A stretch of 22,976 bases of DNA from an uncultured Bacteriovorax sp. (GCA_943914745.1 CALUDF010000005.1:1-22976); one strand, 5' to 3'. Counted from the stretch's first letter, positions 1 through 8,964 are shown. Numbers and translations: made by a program. Notes: generated by a model not told the origin, from the sequence alone.

Positions 1-749
1 GCATCGTTGTCCCAGAGAGTGTAGAGAAGCCGACACTTTACTATCAAAACAATACAGAGAATTCTTTAGCACTCATTAAGACTTGCTTAAAATACAACGT
101 TAAAAAATTTATCTTCTCTTCAACGGCTGCAGTGTACGGAACTCCTGTTGGAGGATTTGCTTCAGAAGAGATGCCAACAGAGCCAATTAATCCTTATGGG
201 CGATCAAAACTTATGACGGAGTGGATGCTTGAAGACGTCTCGCGCGCACATGATTTTTCTTATGTGGCCCTTCGTTATTTTAATGTCGCAGGTGCTAGTC
301 AAACTGGAAAGATCGGACAATCAACACCGAGGGCCACGCATCTTTTAAAAACAGCTGCAGAAGTTGTGGCAAAAAAGAGAGTGGGAATGTCCATTTTTGG
401 GACAGACTATAAGACCAAAGATGGGACATGCATCCGCGACTATATTCACGTCGATGATCTCGCACAGGCCCATTTAGATGCTCTTACTTATCTTGATAAG
501 GGAGGAAGCTCTCAAGTGCTTAACTGTGGGTATGGTTATGGCTTTAGCGTGAAAGAAGTTATTGGCGCAGTCGAAGCTTACACTGGGCATAAACTCAATG
601 TAGAAATGGGCCCGAGACGTGCAGGGGATGCGGTGGAATTAGTTTCTAAGGCAGAAAAAATTAAGACAATCTTAGGATGGAAGCCAAAGTACAACGATCT
701 CGCCATTATTGTGAAGTCTGCAATCGAATGGGAGAAAAAACTGAAGTAA
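1..749 (+). CDS. galE: UDP-glucose 4-epimerase, 5' end outside the window
   Basis: This is the C-terminal 248 or so residues of a short-chain dehydrogenase-type nucleotide-sugar epimerase that interconverts UDP-glucose and UDP-galactose in the cytoplasm, feeding sugar donors to the glycosyltransferases downstream. Reading starts at base 3 in an open frame. Visible signatures are the SSTAAVYG strand that carries the catalytic Ser/Thr, the NPYGRSK motif with active-site Tyr (bases 195-197) and Lys (207-209), the LRYFNVAGA segment, and the RDYIHVDDLA stretch typical of GalE. About 80-90 N-terminal residues, including the NAD-binding glycine motif, lie left of the window. The GTG at 132 is an internal Val codon, not a start. 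It is the first visible gene of the polysaccharide operon, with 17 bases to the next start. A UDP-GlcNAc 4-epimerase is possible, because substrate range cannot be read from these motifs. Confidence 0.93.
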   Translation, partial: IVVPESVEKPTLYYQNNTENSLALIKTCLKYNVKKFIFSSTAAVYGTPVGGFASEEMPTEPINPYGRSKLMTEWMLEDVSRAHDFSYVALRYFNVAGASQTGKIGQSTPRATHLLKTAAEVVAKKRVGMSIFGTDYKTKDGTCIRDYIHVDDLAQAHLDALTYLDKGGSSQVLNCGYGYGFSVKEVIGAVEAYTGHKLNVEMGPRRAGDAVELVSKAEKIKTILGWKPKYNDLAIIVKSAIEWEKKLK

Positions 750-766
750 GGTGATGAAGGTGAATA

Positions 767-1348
767 ATGATTAATGATGCGCAAAAAGCGACAGTTTGGG
801 ATGTTAACACAATTAGTTCAATGATCCAACGTATTCACTATAAGCACACAACTAAAGGGCTGCGCTCCATCAGTGTTGTAAGCGAGAAGCGCTCAGAGGG
901 AAAGACCACGGTTTCGGTGCTACTGGCTCGAGGTCTCTCTGAAATTTATAAATTTAAAATTCTACTCATCGATCTTAATCCCGATGGGGACCCACTACTC
1001 AATCAATATCTCACTTCTTATGAAAATGAAAAAACTCAAGATGGGATGGTTCAAGGCCACCCGTTTGATTTTTCCATCTTCAGGCTAAAAAATATTGATA
1101 TGAACTGGTTAAAAAATGCCTATGATGGTCTCTACACCAATCAGTTGGTGAATACTTTCTCCACCGAGTACGACCTGGTCATTGTCGACACTATGACGGC
1201 CGGCCCCAATGATCACTCAGTGCGCGTAAGCACTCATTCAAATATCATCGTCAGCACGGCAAGGTCATTCGGAAAAAAAACCAACAAACTTCAGACGCAA
1301 TTAGAGCAAGACCGCAAAGACGTTCTTGGTGTCGTTTTTAACAAGTAG
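767..1348 (+). CDS. CpsD/Wzc-like P-loop ATPase of polysaccharide assembly, no tyrosine cluster
   Basis: This 193-residue cytoplasmic protein resembles the kinase half of bacterial tyrosine kinases (CpsD, CapB, Wzc C-terminus), which work with a membrane chain-length protein to control polysaccharide export. Seen: a Walker A-type loop SEKRSEGKTT with Lys46, a Walker A' strand ILLIDLNP with Asp69, and a Walker B strand YDLVIVDT with Asp141. The loop departs from the usual PGEGKS/T by having Arg-Ser in place of Pro-Gly. The protein ends at LGVVFNK and has none of the C-terminal Tyr repeats that real BY-kinases autophosphorylate. The start at 767 has a good AAGGTG ribosome site at 757-762. The next gene, 5 bases downstream, encodes the Wzz-type partner, so the pair looks like a split Wzc. 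It may act as an ATPase switch rather than a tyrosine kinase, and that part is inference. Confidence 0.8.
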   Translation: MINDAQKATVWDVNTISSMIQRIHYKHTTKGLRSISVVSEKRSEGKTTVSVLLARGLSEIYKFKILLIDLNPDGDPLLNQYLTSYENEKTQDGMVQGHPFDFSIFRLKNIDMNWLKNAYDGLYTNQLVNTFSTEYDLVIVDTMTAGPNDHSVRVSTHSNIIVSTARSFGKKTNKLQTQLEQDRKDVLGVVFNK

Positions 1349-1353
1349 ATTAT

Positions 1354-2577
1354 ATGAAAGAAAAAATTTACATCAGGGATTTTCTGAGTCTTTTGCATTT
1401 CTATAAGAAACCCTTGCTCATCATCATGGTGGCCAGTGTTCTCTGTTTGATACAGTTAAGCTTCATTCTTCCAAAGACCTATCGTTCGGAGTTTGAGCTC
1501 AATATCTATTCCAAGTATTTTAAGAATGCACTCATCAGTGAGGTTATCCCGGGGATGAACTCTATCGCAGAGATGACTCAGACGACGGACTCAATGGTGA
1601 AAGAGACGCTCAATGATGAGTTCATCGATCAGATCGGCTATGAATTTAAAATTTATCCGGCAAACATGACGGCGCAGAAACTCTCAAAAGAGCGCGAGCA
1701 GTTGCGCGATCGTTTTGAGCTCTTTACGACTGGAGGACAGTCTTACCGTGTTTCATTTTCTTACCGCGACCCGAACGTCACCTTTGAAGTGACCAAAAAA
1801 GTCATGGACGCCGTCAAGGCAAAATTCATTGATTCAAGGATTGAAACGATTGAAAATGCCAAAAAAACCATTCAGCAAAAGCTTGAGTCAGTTAACGTAA
1901 CAAAACAAATCACCGAAGACTCCATTTCCGCCAATGCGCTGGCTTCAAAGAATCCAGATGTCCTGAGGTCTGAGGTTGCTAAAATCAATTCAGACTTGAG
2001 CGCTCTTAAAATGCAGTTTAATGTCCAGCACCCGCGAATCGTAAAGCTTGAGCAGAGAAAGGCCACGATTCTAAACTGGCTGGCCGAAGTCGAAGACCAC
2101 AATGCATCAGGAAGTGCTTCTGGAGAAGAGGCACAGATTAATAAAGAATACTCAGATGCACCTCTTCTTATGACCCAAGATAAAGAAGTCTCACAAAATA
2201 TCGCGGCTAAACTTTACACGAAATTCAATGACATCAATGTGGCCTTGGATATCGAAAGAAAAAGTTTGCCTGGCTACATCGGGGTGATCGTTGCACCTCA
2301 GCTGCCTTCTTCACCACTATTTCCGAAAAAAAGGCTTTTTGCGAGTCTTGGTTTCATGATTGGTCTGGTTCTTTGTTTCGGTTATGTCTTTTACAATGAG
2401 ATCATGCAACTAAGCCCGACAGAAAGAGCGCGCACCATGGCCCGTGACCTGAAGGGAGAGTTCTTTGGAGTCATCCCTCATATTGGGGAGGAAGCTCTCA
2501 TGACCAATAAGATGATTGTTTGGGAAGAAAAAAAGATTCTGGAAACTAATATCGCCAATAGAATTGCAATGGAATAG
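1354..2577 (+). CDS. Wzz/polysaccharide co-polymerase (chain-length determinant) protein
   Basis: This 407-residue inner-membrane protein has the polysaccharide co-polymerase layout: a short cytoplasmic N-terminus, TM1 at about residues 20-40, a large periplasmic region with helical, charged stretches (about 150-250), a proline-rich segment near 315-324 (PQLPSSPLFP), and TM2 at about 329-347. This family sets polymer length and links the polymerase to the outer-membrane exporter. A cytoplasmic tail of about 60 residues follows TM2 but contains no P-loop. The kinase-like domain is instead the separate gene just upstream, as in the CpsC/CpsD arrangement. The ATG at 1354 lies 5 bases after the previous stop and has only a weak ribosome site, which suggests translational coupling. 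Assigned from topology and the Pro-rich motif; exact subclass uncertain. Confidence 0.85.
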   Translation: MKEKIYIRDFLSLLHFYKKPLLIIMVASVLCLIQLSFILPKTYRSEFELNIYSKYFKNALISEVIPGMNSIAEMTQTTDSMVKETLNDEFIDQIGYEFKIYPANMTAQKLSKEREQLRDRFELFTTGGQSYRVSFSYRDPNVTFEVTKKVMDAVKAKFIDSRIETIENAKKTIQQKLESVNVTKQITEDSISANALASKNPDVLRSEVAKINSDLSALKMQFNVQHPRIVKLEQRKATILNWLAEVEDHNASGSASGEEAQINKEYSDAPLLMTQDKEVSQNIAAKLYTKFNDINVALDIERKSLPGYIGVIVAPQLPSSPLFPKKRLFASLGFMIGLVLCFGYVFYNEIMQLSPTERARTMARDLKGEFFGVIPHIGEEALMTNKMIVWEEKKILETNIANRIAME

Positions 2578-2617
2578 TTAATACCAAGAAACTAAGCTTA
2601 GGAAAGAGGCACTGGTC

Positions 2618-4078
2618 ATGATCGCTGGGGATGATTTTCTATTTACGCTTCATCAATTCATCATCATTTCATTATGTGCATTCTTTATGTATTTTGCCTG
2701 GCGCGACCAGGCCGCTCAAACCTTTGATCGACTCGAGCACGTCAATTTGAAATTCTTAGGACCGCTCCTTATCGGAATCTTCCTAGGTGTTTATGCTTTA
2801 TTGCTCAACGAATGGGGAAGTCTGGGGATCGTGCTTGGATTTGCCTTTGCCTTTTTAATCACGTTTTCCATTTTTGATCCAAAATATGCGGTGTCGTTTT
2901 TTATTTTTCTTCTGATCTCCAGACCGTGGGAGATTTTTAAAGACCAAATGATGGCGGGAATGCCCAGGGACATCTTTATTTTATGCTTCTTGAGTTTTAT
3001 CGCCCATAAAATCGTCCGCAAAAGACTTTATTTTCAGTGGAACTTGGCCAGTGCTTTTGTGCTCTTTTTTGCGATCTGGACCTTTTTTTCCATCATTCCC
3101 TCCTTCCAGTTGGTGGGCGCTTTGATCAATTACAATGAAATCTTCATCAAAGGAATTATCGTCTATTTCTTAATCGTCAATGTCGTCGATAAAAAAGAGT
3201 ACATTCTTCCGGTGCAGACGGCCCTGGTTCTCGGGATTACGGAGAAAGCCGTCATGTCTTTTTATAATTCTTTTTTCCTGGGAAAAGTGGCCGATGGAGA
3301 GCGCTTGACGAGTGTCGGGATTCTTGAGAATTCCAACGACATCGCGGCCATTATGATTCTGGTGATTCCTTTCACCATGGCCTTCTTAAAAGGCATTACT
3401 GTGAGCTTCTTTCGCTATCTACTAGGACTCATCATTTTCTCTTTTTATGCTTACCTCATCTGGCAGTCAAAATCCCGTGGAGCAGTTCTCGGAGTGGGCG
3501 TGCTTATTGTCGGATGGTTTTGGCTCAAGGCCCAGAATAAAAAGCTGGCAACGGCCATCGTTTTTGCGGGGCTCTTCATGAGTGTTGCTGCCATATCCAT
3601 GATTAAAAGAAATGCAGAAGATGTGGAAGGATCAACTAATAATAGAAAGATTTACTGGACAGCGGCCTTGAATATGGGCATCAGGCATCCTCTTTTGGGA
3701 GTGGGATACGATGGTTATCCGCTTAATCTTCTAACCTACACTAATGGGCATGTGGGAACGGAAGGAAAGTATAAAACGGCCCATTCGACATGGCTTTTGG
3801 CCCTCGCCGAGACGGGGATTGTCGGGTTTTCATTCTACATTGGTATTTGGCTTTTTTCTTTGAGATCGGCCTGGGCCATGAGAGTGGAGCACCCGGAATT
3901 TTTCTTGGCGATGCTCTCTTATGGGACAGCGATCACTTTTTTATCCCATACCTATATGCTCTATCCTTATATCCTCCTGGGGCTGACCGTGGCATCCGGG
4001 CAATTTTATCTTAAAGAAGAAGTGAATCTACCCACCAAAGGACTCGAAGGGGCCCTTTTAGCGAAAGGATTGCAGTAA
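2618..4078 (+). CDS. Wzy-type polymerase / O-antigen ligase family membrane protein
   Basis: This 486-residue protein is almost entirely hydrophobic, with roughly ten to twelve membrane segments. It carries the large periplasmic loop typical of the Wzy_C (O-antigen ligase/polymerase) family: TNNRKIYW around Arg343, HPLLGVGYDGYP from His357, and KTAHSTWL with His389 followed by ALAETGIVG. These enzymes join undecaprenyl-linked glycan units or transfer glycan to an acceptor at the periplasmic face. The Arg and His in this loop are the residues usually implicated. The start at 2618 is supported by GGAAAGAGG at 2601-2609. The stop TAA shares its last base with the next ATG. In this operon, beside a Wzz and a flippase, a Wzy polymerase is the most economical reading. 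A ligase or O-glycosylation ligase cannot be excluded on sequence alone. Confidence 0.82.
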   Translation: MIAGDDFLFTLHQFIIISLCAFFMYFAWRDQAAQTFDRLEHVNLKFLGPLLIGIFLGVYALLLNEWGSLGIVLGFAFAFLITFSIFDPKYAVSFFIFLLISRPWEIFKDQMMAGMPRDIFILCFLSFIAHKIVRKRLYFQWNLASAFVLFFAIWTFFSIIPSFQLVGALINYNEIFIKGIIVYFLIVNVVDKKEYILPVQTALVLGITEKAVMSFYNSFFLGKVADGERLTSVGILENSNDIAAIMILVIPFTMAFLKGITVSFFRYLLGLIIFSFYAYLIWQSKSRGAVLGVGVLIVGWFWLKAQNKKLATAIVFAGLFMSVAAISMIKRNAEDVEGSTNNRKIYWTAALNMGIRHPLLGVGYDGYPLNLLTYTNGHVGTEGKYKTAHSTWLLALAETGIVGFSFYIGIWLFSLRSAWAMRVEHPEFFLAMLSYGTAITFLSHTYMLYPYILLGLTVASGQFYLKEEVNLPTKGLEGALLAKGLQ

Positions 4079-5226
4079 TGGAGTACGTGATCATCTTTTT
4101 AGTTTTTATCATTTTTTATTCCTACGTTGGCTATCCGCTGACCATTTTATTTTTGTCGCGCTTTTTTAACAACAAAGTCGCCTTGGATGACCATCATCTT
4201 CCCGAAGTCTCTCTCCTGATTGCTGCCTATAACGAAGAAGAAAGCATTGCGGATAAGGTGAGAAACTCCCTCGAACTCGATTACCCAAAAGATAAGCTGG
4301 AGATCGTGGTTGTCTCTGATGGATCAAGTGACCGCACGGATGAAATCGTAAAGAGTTTTGAAAAAGAAGGCATCAGGCTCTTTCGAGTCGAGGGAAGAGT
4401 GGGAAAAACAGAGGCACGAAACCAGGCGGTGCTGGCCATGAGAAAGGAGATCATCGTCTTTTCAGATGCAACGGCCATTTATAAAAAAGATGTCCTCAAA
4501 AAATTAGTGCGCAATTTTGCCGATCCAACGGTTGGGATGGTGAGTGGCAACCTCACTTATTTCAATCAGGCCCAAAGTTCAATGGGGATGGCGACCAAGA
4601 TTTATTGGAAGTATGAAACGGCGATAAAGCGGGCCCAGAGTCGAATGCACACCTTAACGGGGGCCATTGGTTGCATTAATGCTTTTAGAAGAAAACTCTA
4701 TCATGTGCTTCCACCAAACATCATCGAAGACTTCACCGAGCCTTTGATGATTCTCTCTCAAGGCTATCGTGTTGTGTATGAAGAAAAAGCGATTTCATAT
4801 GAGAGAACCACGCAAAGGCCCTCGCAAGAATTCAAGATGCGAGTTCGTGTCATTCGTGGAGGAATGAAAGGACTTCTTTATGCTTTTAGGAGGCTCAATT
4901 GCAAAGATCATTTTTTTGTCATTTTGCAGCTCTTTGGGCATAAAGTTTTAAGATGGCTTGTGCCTTTTTTCCTTATCCTTCTTTTGATGATGAGCCTTGC
5001 CTCCTTTAGTTCGGGGAAAAATGTAATGATAGATTCTCTAGTGCTAGCACAACTTCTCTTTTACTCAATGGCCGTTTTAGGAATGTTGTGGAAGCCGCGA
5101 GGCCTTCTGGGAAAAATCTTTTCCGTTCCCGCCTTTTTTGTTGTGGTCAACCTCGCAAGTATGAGAGCGCTTTATTTAACCCTGACAACTGATTTAGAAG
5201 CGACGTGGGAAACTAATGTGTACTAG
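4078..5226 (+). CDS. Membrane-bound family 2 glycosyltransferase
   Basis: This 382-residue enzyme has a GT-A catalytic domain held between membrane segments: one N-terminal helix (about 1-25) and about three C-terminal helices (from about residue 295). The GT2 signatures are SLLIAAYNEEES near residues 45-55, VVSDGSSDRT with Asp81, a DxD-like FSDAT with Asp130, and an IIEDFTEP segment with the candidate catalytic base Asp218. A basic FKMRVRVIRGG follows where processive GT2 enzymes have the Q/RxxRW region. It should transfer a sugar from a nucleotide donor on the cytoplasmic face to a lipid-linked or nascent glycan. The ATG overlaps the preceding TAA by one base (TAATG), so translation is probably coupled to the Wzy-type gene. 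Donor and linkage cannot be told; processivity is possible but not shown. Confidence 0.88.
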   Translation: MEYVIIFLVFIIFYSYVGYPLTILFLSRFFNNKVALDDHHLPEVSLLIAAYNEEESIADKVRNSLELDYPKDKLEIVVVSDGSSDRTDEIVKSFEKEGIRLFRVEGRVGKTEARNQAVLAMRKEIIVFSDATAIYKKDVLKKLVRNFADPTVGMVSGNLTYFNQAQSSMGMATKIYWKYETAIKRAQSRMHTLTGAIGCINAFRRKLYHVLPPNIIEDFTEPLMILSQGYRVVYEEKAISYERTTQRPSQEFKMRVRVIRGGMKGLLYAFRRLNCKDHFFVILQLFGHKVLRWLVPFFLILLLMMSLASFSSGKNVMIDSLVLAQLLFYSMAVLGMLWKPRGLLGKIFSVPAFFVVVNLASMRALYLTLTTDLEATWETNVY

Positions 5227-5238
5227 AGAGGACAAAAA

Positions 5239-6444
5239 ATGAAGAGATGTTTGTGGGTCGTACCTAAAGGGATCTTTCCGGTGCGCGATGGGGCACGGGT
5301 GGCCAATCATGCGCTTTTAAAATCTATCAGGCCGCATTTTAATGAACTCGATCTCTTGCTCTTTAATGAAGAGGACTCGGATGAGCTCTACATGAGCGAG
5401 TATAATAAGACCTTTAATCCAACGAATGTCTACTTTTTTAAAAAACCTCAGGCAGTGGGGAAGATGAGAAAGCTTTTTTTCTTAGGGAAAAGCTTTCTGC
5501 AAAGACCTGAGCTTCCTGTGACGACTGGTTATTTTGTGACCGAGAAGTTAAAAAAAGAAATCAATCAGGTCCTGACCCGCAGGCATTATGACCTTGTGGT
5601 TTTTGATGGACTCCATCCATTCACTGGTTTTAAAAATCTTGCAGCCTTTCAAGAAATGAATGTGGTTTACAGGGCCCATAATGTTGAAGGAGATCTTTGG
5701 AGAGAAGCCGCTTCGAAAACAAAAAATGCCTTTATAAAAAAGCTCCTTTTGTGGCAAGGAGAGAAAATGCAGGAGCTAGAATCAAGCTTGATTAAGAGAT
5801 CAAAAAAAGTTTGGTGTATTGCTCCTGAAGACTTAAAGCGTTTTGAAGAATTAAATCCACAAGAAAAAGTGAAATTATCGCTCGTTCCAGTCGGGATGGA
5901 GTTTAAAAAAATTGCAGAGAAAAAAAAGGATGACGACAAATCTCCCATTAAGCTTCTTTTCCTGGGAAAAATGGACTGGGCCCCAAACAGAGATGGACTC
6001 AAATGGTTTTTAGAAGACATCTGGCCTCTTGTTAATCACCAACATTGTGAACTCCATATTGTCGGCAGTGGAGATGCCAGTTGGGGGAGTGAGCTCTTTA
6101 AATCTGACGGGGTGAAATTTTTCGGGTTTGTGAATGATTTAGACAGCGTCTACCACGATTGTGATTACAGCATTATTCCTATTCGCTACGGTTCAGGGAC
6201 GAGAATAAAAGTCATTGAAAGCATCTCTAAAGGAGTTCCTGTGATTTCCACGGAGATGGGGGTTCAAGGAAGCAGCCTCAATGATTATTTTAAGGCCGAT
6301 AAAAAAGAAGAATGGGTTTCTTTACTCAATAGTCTTGATCGTGCCCAAGGCCAAGAGATGGCTTCTTTGGCCTTCAGGGAATTGGAAAAAATCTATTCGC
6401 CAAAAAGCATTGGAAAAGAGGCTTTTGATTCAGCTATGAATTGA
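5239..6444 (+). CDS. GT4-type glycosyltransferase (GT-B fold)
   Basis: This 401-residue cytoplasmic glycosyltransferase has two Rossmann halves. The N-terminal acceptor half opens with VVPKGIFPVRDGARV and contains the YRAHNVEGDLW segment seen in exopolysaccharide-associated sugar transferases. The C-terminal donor half has LLFLGKMDWAPNRDG, then IIPIRYGSGTRIKVIES with Glu327, and GVPVIST, which match the nucleotide-sugar binding region of GT4 enzymes. The start at 5239 has the ribosome site AGAGAGGA (5225-5232) and lies 12 bases after the GT2 gene, so it is the last gene of this operon. Its final 52 bases overlap the 3' end of the convergent glycosyltransferase gene on the other strand. Donor sugar unknown. 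Confidence 0.88.
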   Translation: MKRCLWVVPKGIFPVRDGARVANHALLKSIRPHFNELDLLLFNEEDSDELYMSEYNKTFNPTNVYFFKKPQAVGKMRKLFFLGKSFLQRPELPVTTGYFVTEKLKKEINQVLTRRHYDLVVFDGLHPFTGFKNLAAFQEMNVVYRAHNVEGDLWREAASKTKNAFIKKLLLWQGEKMQELESSLIKRSKKVWCIAPEDLKRFEELNPQEKVKLSLVPVGMEFKKIAEKKKDDDKSPIKLLFLGKMDWAPNRDGLKWFLEDIWPLVNHQHCELHIVGSGDASWGSELFKSDGVKFFGFVNDLDSVYHDCDYSIIPIRYGSGTRIKVIESISKGVPVISTEMGVQGSSLNDYFKADKKEEWVSLLNSLDRAQGQEMASLAFRELEKIYSPKSIGKEAFDSAMN

Positions 6445-7547
6445 TAAAGATCTTTTGTTTTTTTTGCCCATGTTTCGGCGCTAAAGCGCTCTTCAATGTC
6501 CTGTGCTTCTTTCTGGCTTACTTGCGCCCATTTTGGATAATTCTTCAGTGTTTCTTCCAGGACCTTTATCCAGCTTGTAGAGGAGAAGCCGTCGGAGAAA
6601 TACCCATTGTGACCATGAGTGAGAAGGTCATGAATGGCCCCTACCTTATTGGCAATGACTGGAAGTCCAGAAGCTTTTGCTTCAATCAAGGCCATGGGAA
6701 GTCCTTCGCGCAGGCTTGGCATGACTAAGATGTCTGTTGAGGCAAAGTACCTTGAAGGATCGCTGACAAAACCATGAAAGACGACTTGCTTACTTAAATC
6801 GCTCTTTTGCACAAAGCTCTCTGCGAGGGCTCTCTCCTGACCATCTCCGAGGACACTCAGGTGAAAATGATTTTTAAGTGGAGAAGCGGCCAGGGCCTTT
6901 AAAAAAATCATGAGTCCTTTCTCTGGACTTAGGCGGCCTACGAATAAGAGCCTTATGAAATTCTCTGAGTGAAAATGATGTTTTCGCTCGCTTCTGATCT
7001 TGGACGCATTTTTGAGTGAAAGCATGTTTTCAATCACGACAATTCGATCAAAGGGGCGAAGGTTTTTTTCCAGTTCATTTTTCATTTGGTAAGACACCGC
7101 GATGACAGCGCGACAGGTCTTCATTGTAAGCATCGCTATTTTTTCATAGATTCTCACTTTAAAGGTATGAGCGGTATTGCCATGGTGGGTGTGAATGTGC
7201 GGTCTTTTTCCTCTGATCATATAGCAGGCAATGAGCGCTTTAAATCCATGGCTATGTAAAATGAGTGGAAGAGTCTGATCCTCCAGAGACGCTTTGATCC
7301 TTCTTGGCAGTTCAACATCCAGCGCTTTGGTCGAGTCAATAATTCTATAGTCAATGTGTGAGGGGATCATTTTTTCAAACTCGTGGGCCAGTTCCGGAAC
7401 GCGCGTCTCCCTGATGATCACCATGAGGGGATTGAGTCCAATGGCCGAAAGGGCCGCAAGACCGGTGAGTACAACTTTCTCTGCTCCGGCGAGAACTCCG
7501 GGAGCAAGGATGAGGATTGGACGAAAAACCTTAGGCCTCGAGTTCAT
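6393..7547 (-). CDS. GT4 family glycosyltransferase
   Basis: This 384-residue GT-B glycosyltransferase is the last gene of the leftward operon. Seen: a glycine-rich acceptor loop LAPGVLAGAEKVV near the N-terminus, the HTHHGNTAH segment, the donor-half strand RLLFVGRLSPEKG, and the EX7E motif (Glu281 and Glu289 in SLREGLPMALIEA) followed by GLPVIANKVGA. These define GT4 enzymes that extend lipid-linked oligosaccharides in the cytoplasm. The ATG at 7547 lies inside the end of the flippase gene (17-base overlap) and has an AAGGGGA ribosome site just upstream on the minus strand, which supports this start. The last 17 or so codons overlap the plus-strand glycosyltransferase gene tail to tail. Donor sugar cannot be assigned. 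Confidence 0.9.
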   Translation of the reverse strand: MNSRPKVFRPILILAPGVLAGAEKVVLTGLAALSAIGLNPLMVIIRETRVPELAHEFEKMIPSHIDYRIIDSTKALDVELPRRIKASLEDQTLPLILHSHGFKALIACYMIRGKRPHIHTHHGNTAHTFKVRIYEKIAMLTMKTCRAVIAVSYQMKNELEKNLRPFDRIVVIENMLSLKNASKIRSERKHHFHSENFIRLLFVGRLSPEKGLMIFLKALAASPLKNHFHLSVLGDGQERALAESFVQKSDLSKQVVFHGFVSDPSRYFASTDILVMPSLREGLPMALIEAKASGLPVIANKVGAIHDLLTHGHNGYFSDGFSSTSWIKVLEETLKNYPKWAQVSQKEAQDIEERFSAETWAKKTKDLYQFIAESKASFPMLFGE

Positions 7548-8964
7548 ATTTCCCCTTGAGGTGTCTTAAAAAATTCACTACACCTAAATAAAGAGCAGCG
7601 TAAAGCGGACTTAAAACCAAAAACCACATTTTCTCTGAAGAAAAAAAGTTTTTTAAAGAATAGGCAGCAAGCATTAAAAGAAGGTTAATCCCCGTGTACA
7701 TGAAGAGGGATTTCCAGGCGATGAGCCTGGCGATGCTGTGGCCTGTGATCTGTGAAGAAAAAATGAGGCCAGGTACTTTTGGCAAATAGAAAAAGACCAT
7801 GCTTGAGATGAGGGCCCCCATCGCCCCCCAGGTTCCGGCACAGAAATAGACAACGGCGATAGAAAGAGGGGTTAAGAGCAGGTACATTTTTAAAATCCAT
7901 CCGGTCTCACCGGTCGCTCTGGGAATGGCATCGTGAGGAAAAATATAAGCGAGATAAGTGAGGGCAAAAACTTTTAAGTACTCTGCTGACTTTAAATACT
8001 CTTCAGTAAAAAGAATCTCGATGATCGGGCGGTTAAAAATAATGAGTCCAAAGACCGCTGGTATAATTAAATAGGCAATGTCGCTTTGAGCCTTTCTATA
8101 GTGCTGAACCATGCTCAATTTGTCCTGGGCATGGTAGGCCTTGGAGACGGCCGGAACAAGAACTTTTTGCACTGACATTTCCAGAATATAAAGAGGTGGC
8201 ACGGCCAGGCATCCCATTGAGTAAAAAGCAAAACTCTCGGGAGAGAGTTTTGAGGAAAGAAGGATCATATCGACTTTTTCAAGGAAAAAACCCAGAACGC
8301 CGGCAATTGAAATCGGAGCGCAGTAGCGCCAGACATCCTTTAATTTTTCACGGTCAATGTTAAAAGTCAGGACATTCTCTTTTTTTCCTAGGTAAGCGGC
8401 AAGGGCAAGCTTGATTAAAAAAAGAGCGGTAAATCCCCAGAAGGCCGCATTGATGTGCCTGGTGAAATACACCAGAGTAATGATCACGACTCCTTTTACA
8501 ATTTCAAACCCACTGTTAAAAAGACTCCCGCTTATTCGCTTTCCTTTGGCTATCAGGTATTCACCGTAAAAAGAAGCAGGTGCCGCTGTTATGGCGGAAA
8601 GAAGTAGGAGGATTGTCTGGGTCTCTGAGATGGAGATGATGTGAGAGAGTGGGACTGAAAAAAGAAGTCCTACTATCGCACAAATCACACTGAGGCCAAA
8701 GCTTAAGATCCAAGCGTGCTCGACATAGCGGATGGATTTTTCTTTTTTTCCAATCCAGAAGTAGACGCTATAGAGTGGCCCTCCCGTTAAAGAAAGAAAA
8801 GTGATTGATTGAGCATAAAGAAAGAAAATTTTATAAATACCGATGTCTTGTGGATCGAGGATGCGCACCAAAACCACCGGCAAAAAAAGATTTGTGATCG
8901 CAGAGACCATGGAGATAAGAAAGACCGGCCAGTGCCCATCTCTGAGTTTATGCAAACCAATCAT
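7531..8964 (-). CDS. Wzx-type polysaccharide flippase (MOP superfamily)
   Basis: This 477-residue integral membrane protein has twelve or more hydrophobic segments spread over its whole length, as in the MOP/PST flippases that move undecaprenyl-diphosphate-linked repeat units to the periplasmic face. Family-like features are the N-terminal FLISMVSAITNLFLPVVLVR segment, the FLEKVDMILLSSKLSPES region in the middle, and a polar, conserved-looking stretch around FPHDAIPRATGET. The ATG at 8964 overlaps the preceding stop by four bases (ATGA) and has an AAGGAA ribosome site upstream. Its 3' end overlaps the next gene by 17 bases. Being flanked by two glycosyltransferases and facing a Wzz/Wzy operon makes it the likely translocase of this pathway. 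No substrate specificity can be read. Confidence 0.88.
   Translation of the reverse strand: MIGLHKLRDGHWPVFLISMVSAITNLFLPVVLVRILDPQDIGIYKIFFLYAQSITFLSLTGGPLYSVYFWIGKKEKSIRYVEHAWILSFGLSVICAIVGLLFSVPLSHIISISETQTILLLLSAITAAPASFYGEYLIAKGKRISGSLFNSGFEIVKGVVIITLVYFTRHINAAFWGFTALFLIKLALAAYLGKKENVLTFNIDREKLKDVWRYCAPISIAGVLGFFLEKVDMILLSSKLSPESFAFYSMGCLAVPPLYILEMSVQKVLVPAVSKAYHAQDKLSMVQHYRKAQSDIAYLIIPAVFGLIIFNRPIIEILFTEEYLKSAEYLKVFALTYLAYIFPHDAIPRATGETGWILKMYLLLTPLSIAVVYFCAGTWGAMGALISSMVFFYLPKVPGLIFSSQITGHSIARLIAWKSLFMYTGINLLLMLAAYSLKNFFSSEKMWFLVLSPLYAALYLGVVNFLRHLKGKYELEA

Noticed and set aside
6446..6465. AAAGATCTTT palindrome followed by a run of eight T, resembling a terminator for the plus-strand glycosyltransferase
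   Set aside because: The palindrome leaves no loop, is weakly paired and lies in the coding region of the minus-strand gene, so a real terminator is not supported.
6478..6489. GCGCT-AA-AGCGC inverted repeat
   Set aside because: The loop is only two bases, there is no T-run after it, and it is explained by codons of the minus-strand glycosyltransferase.
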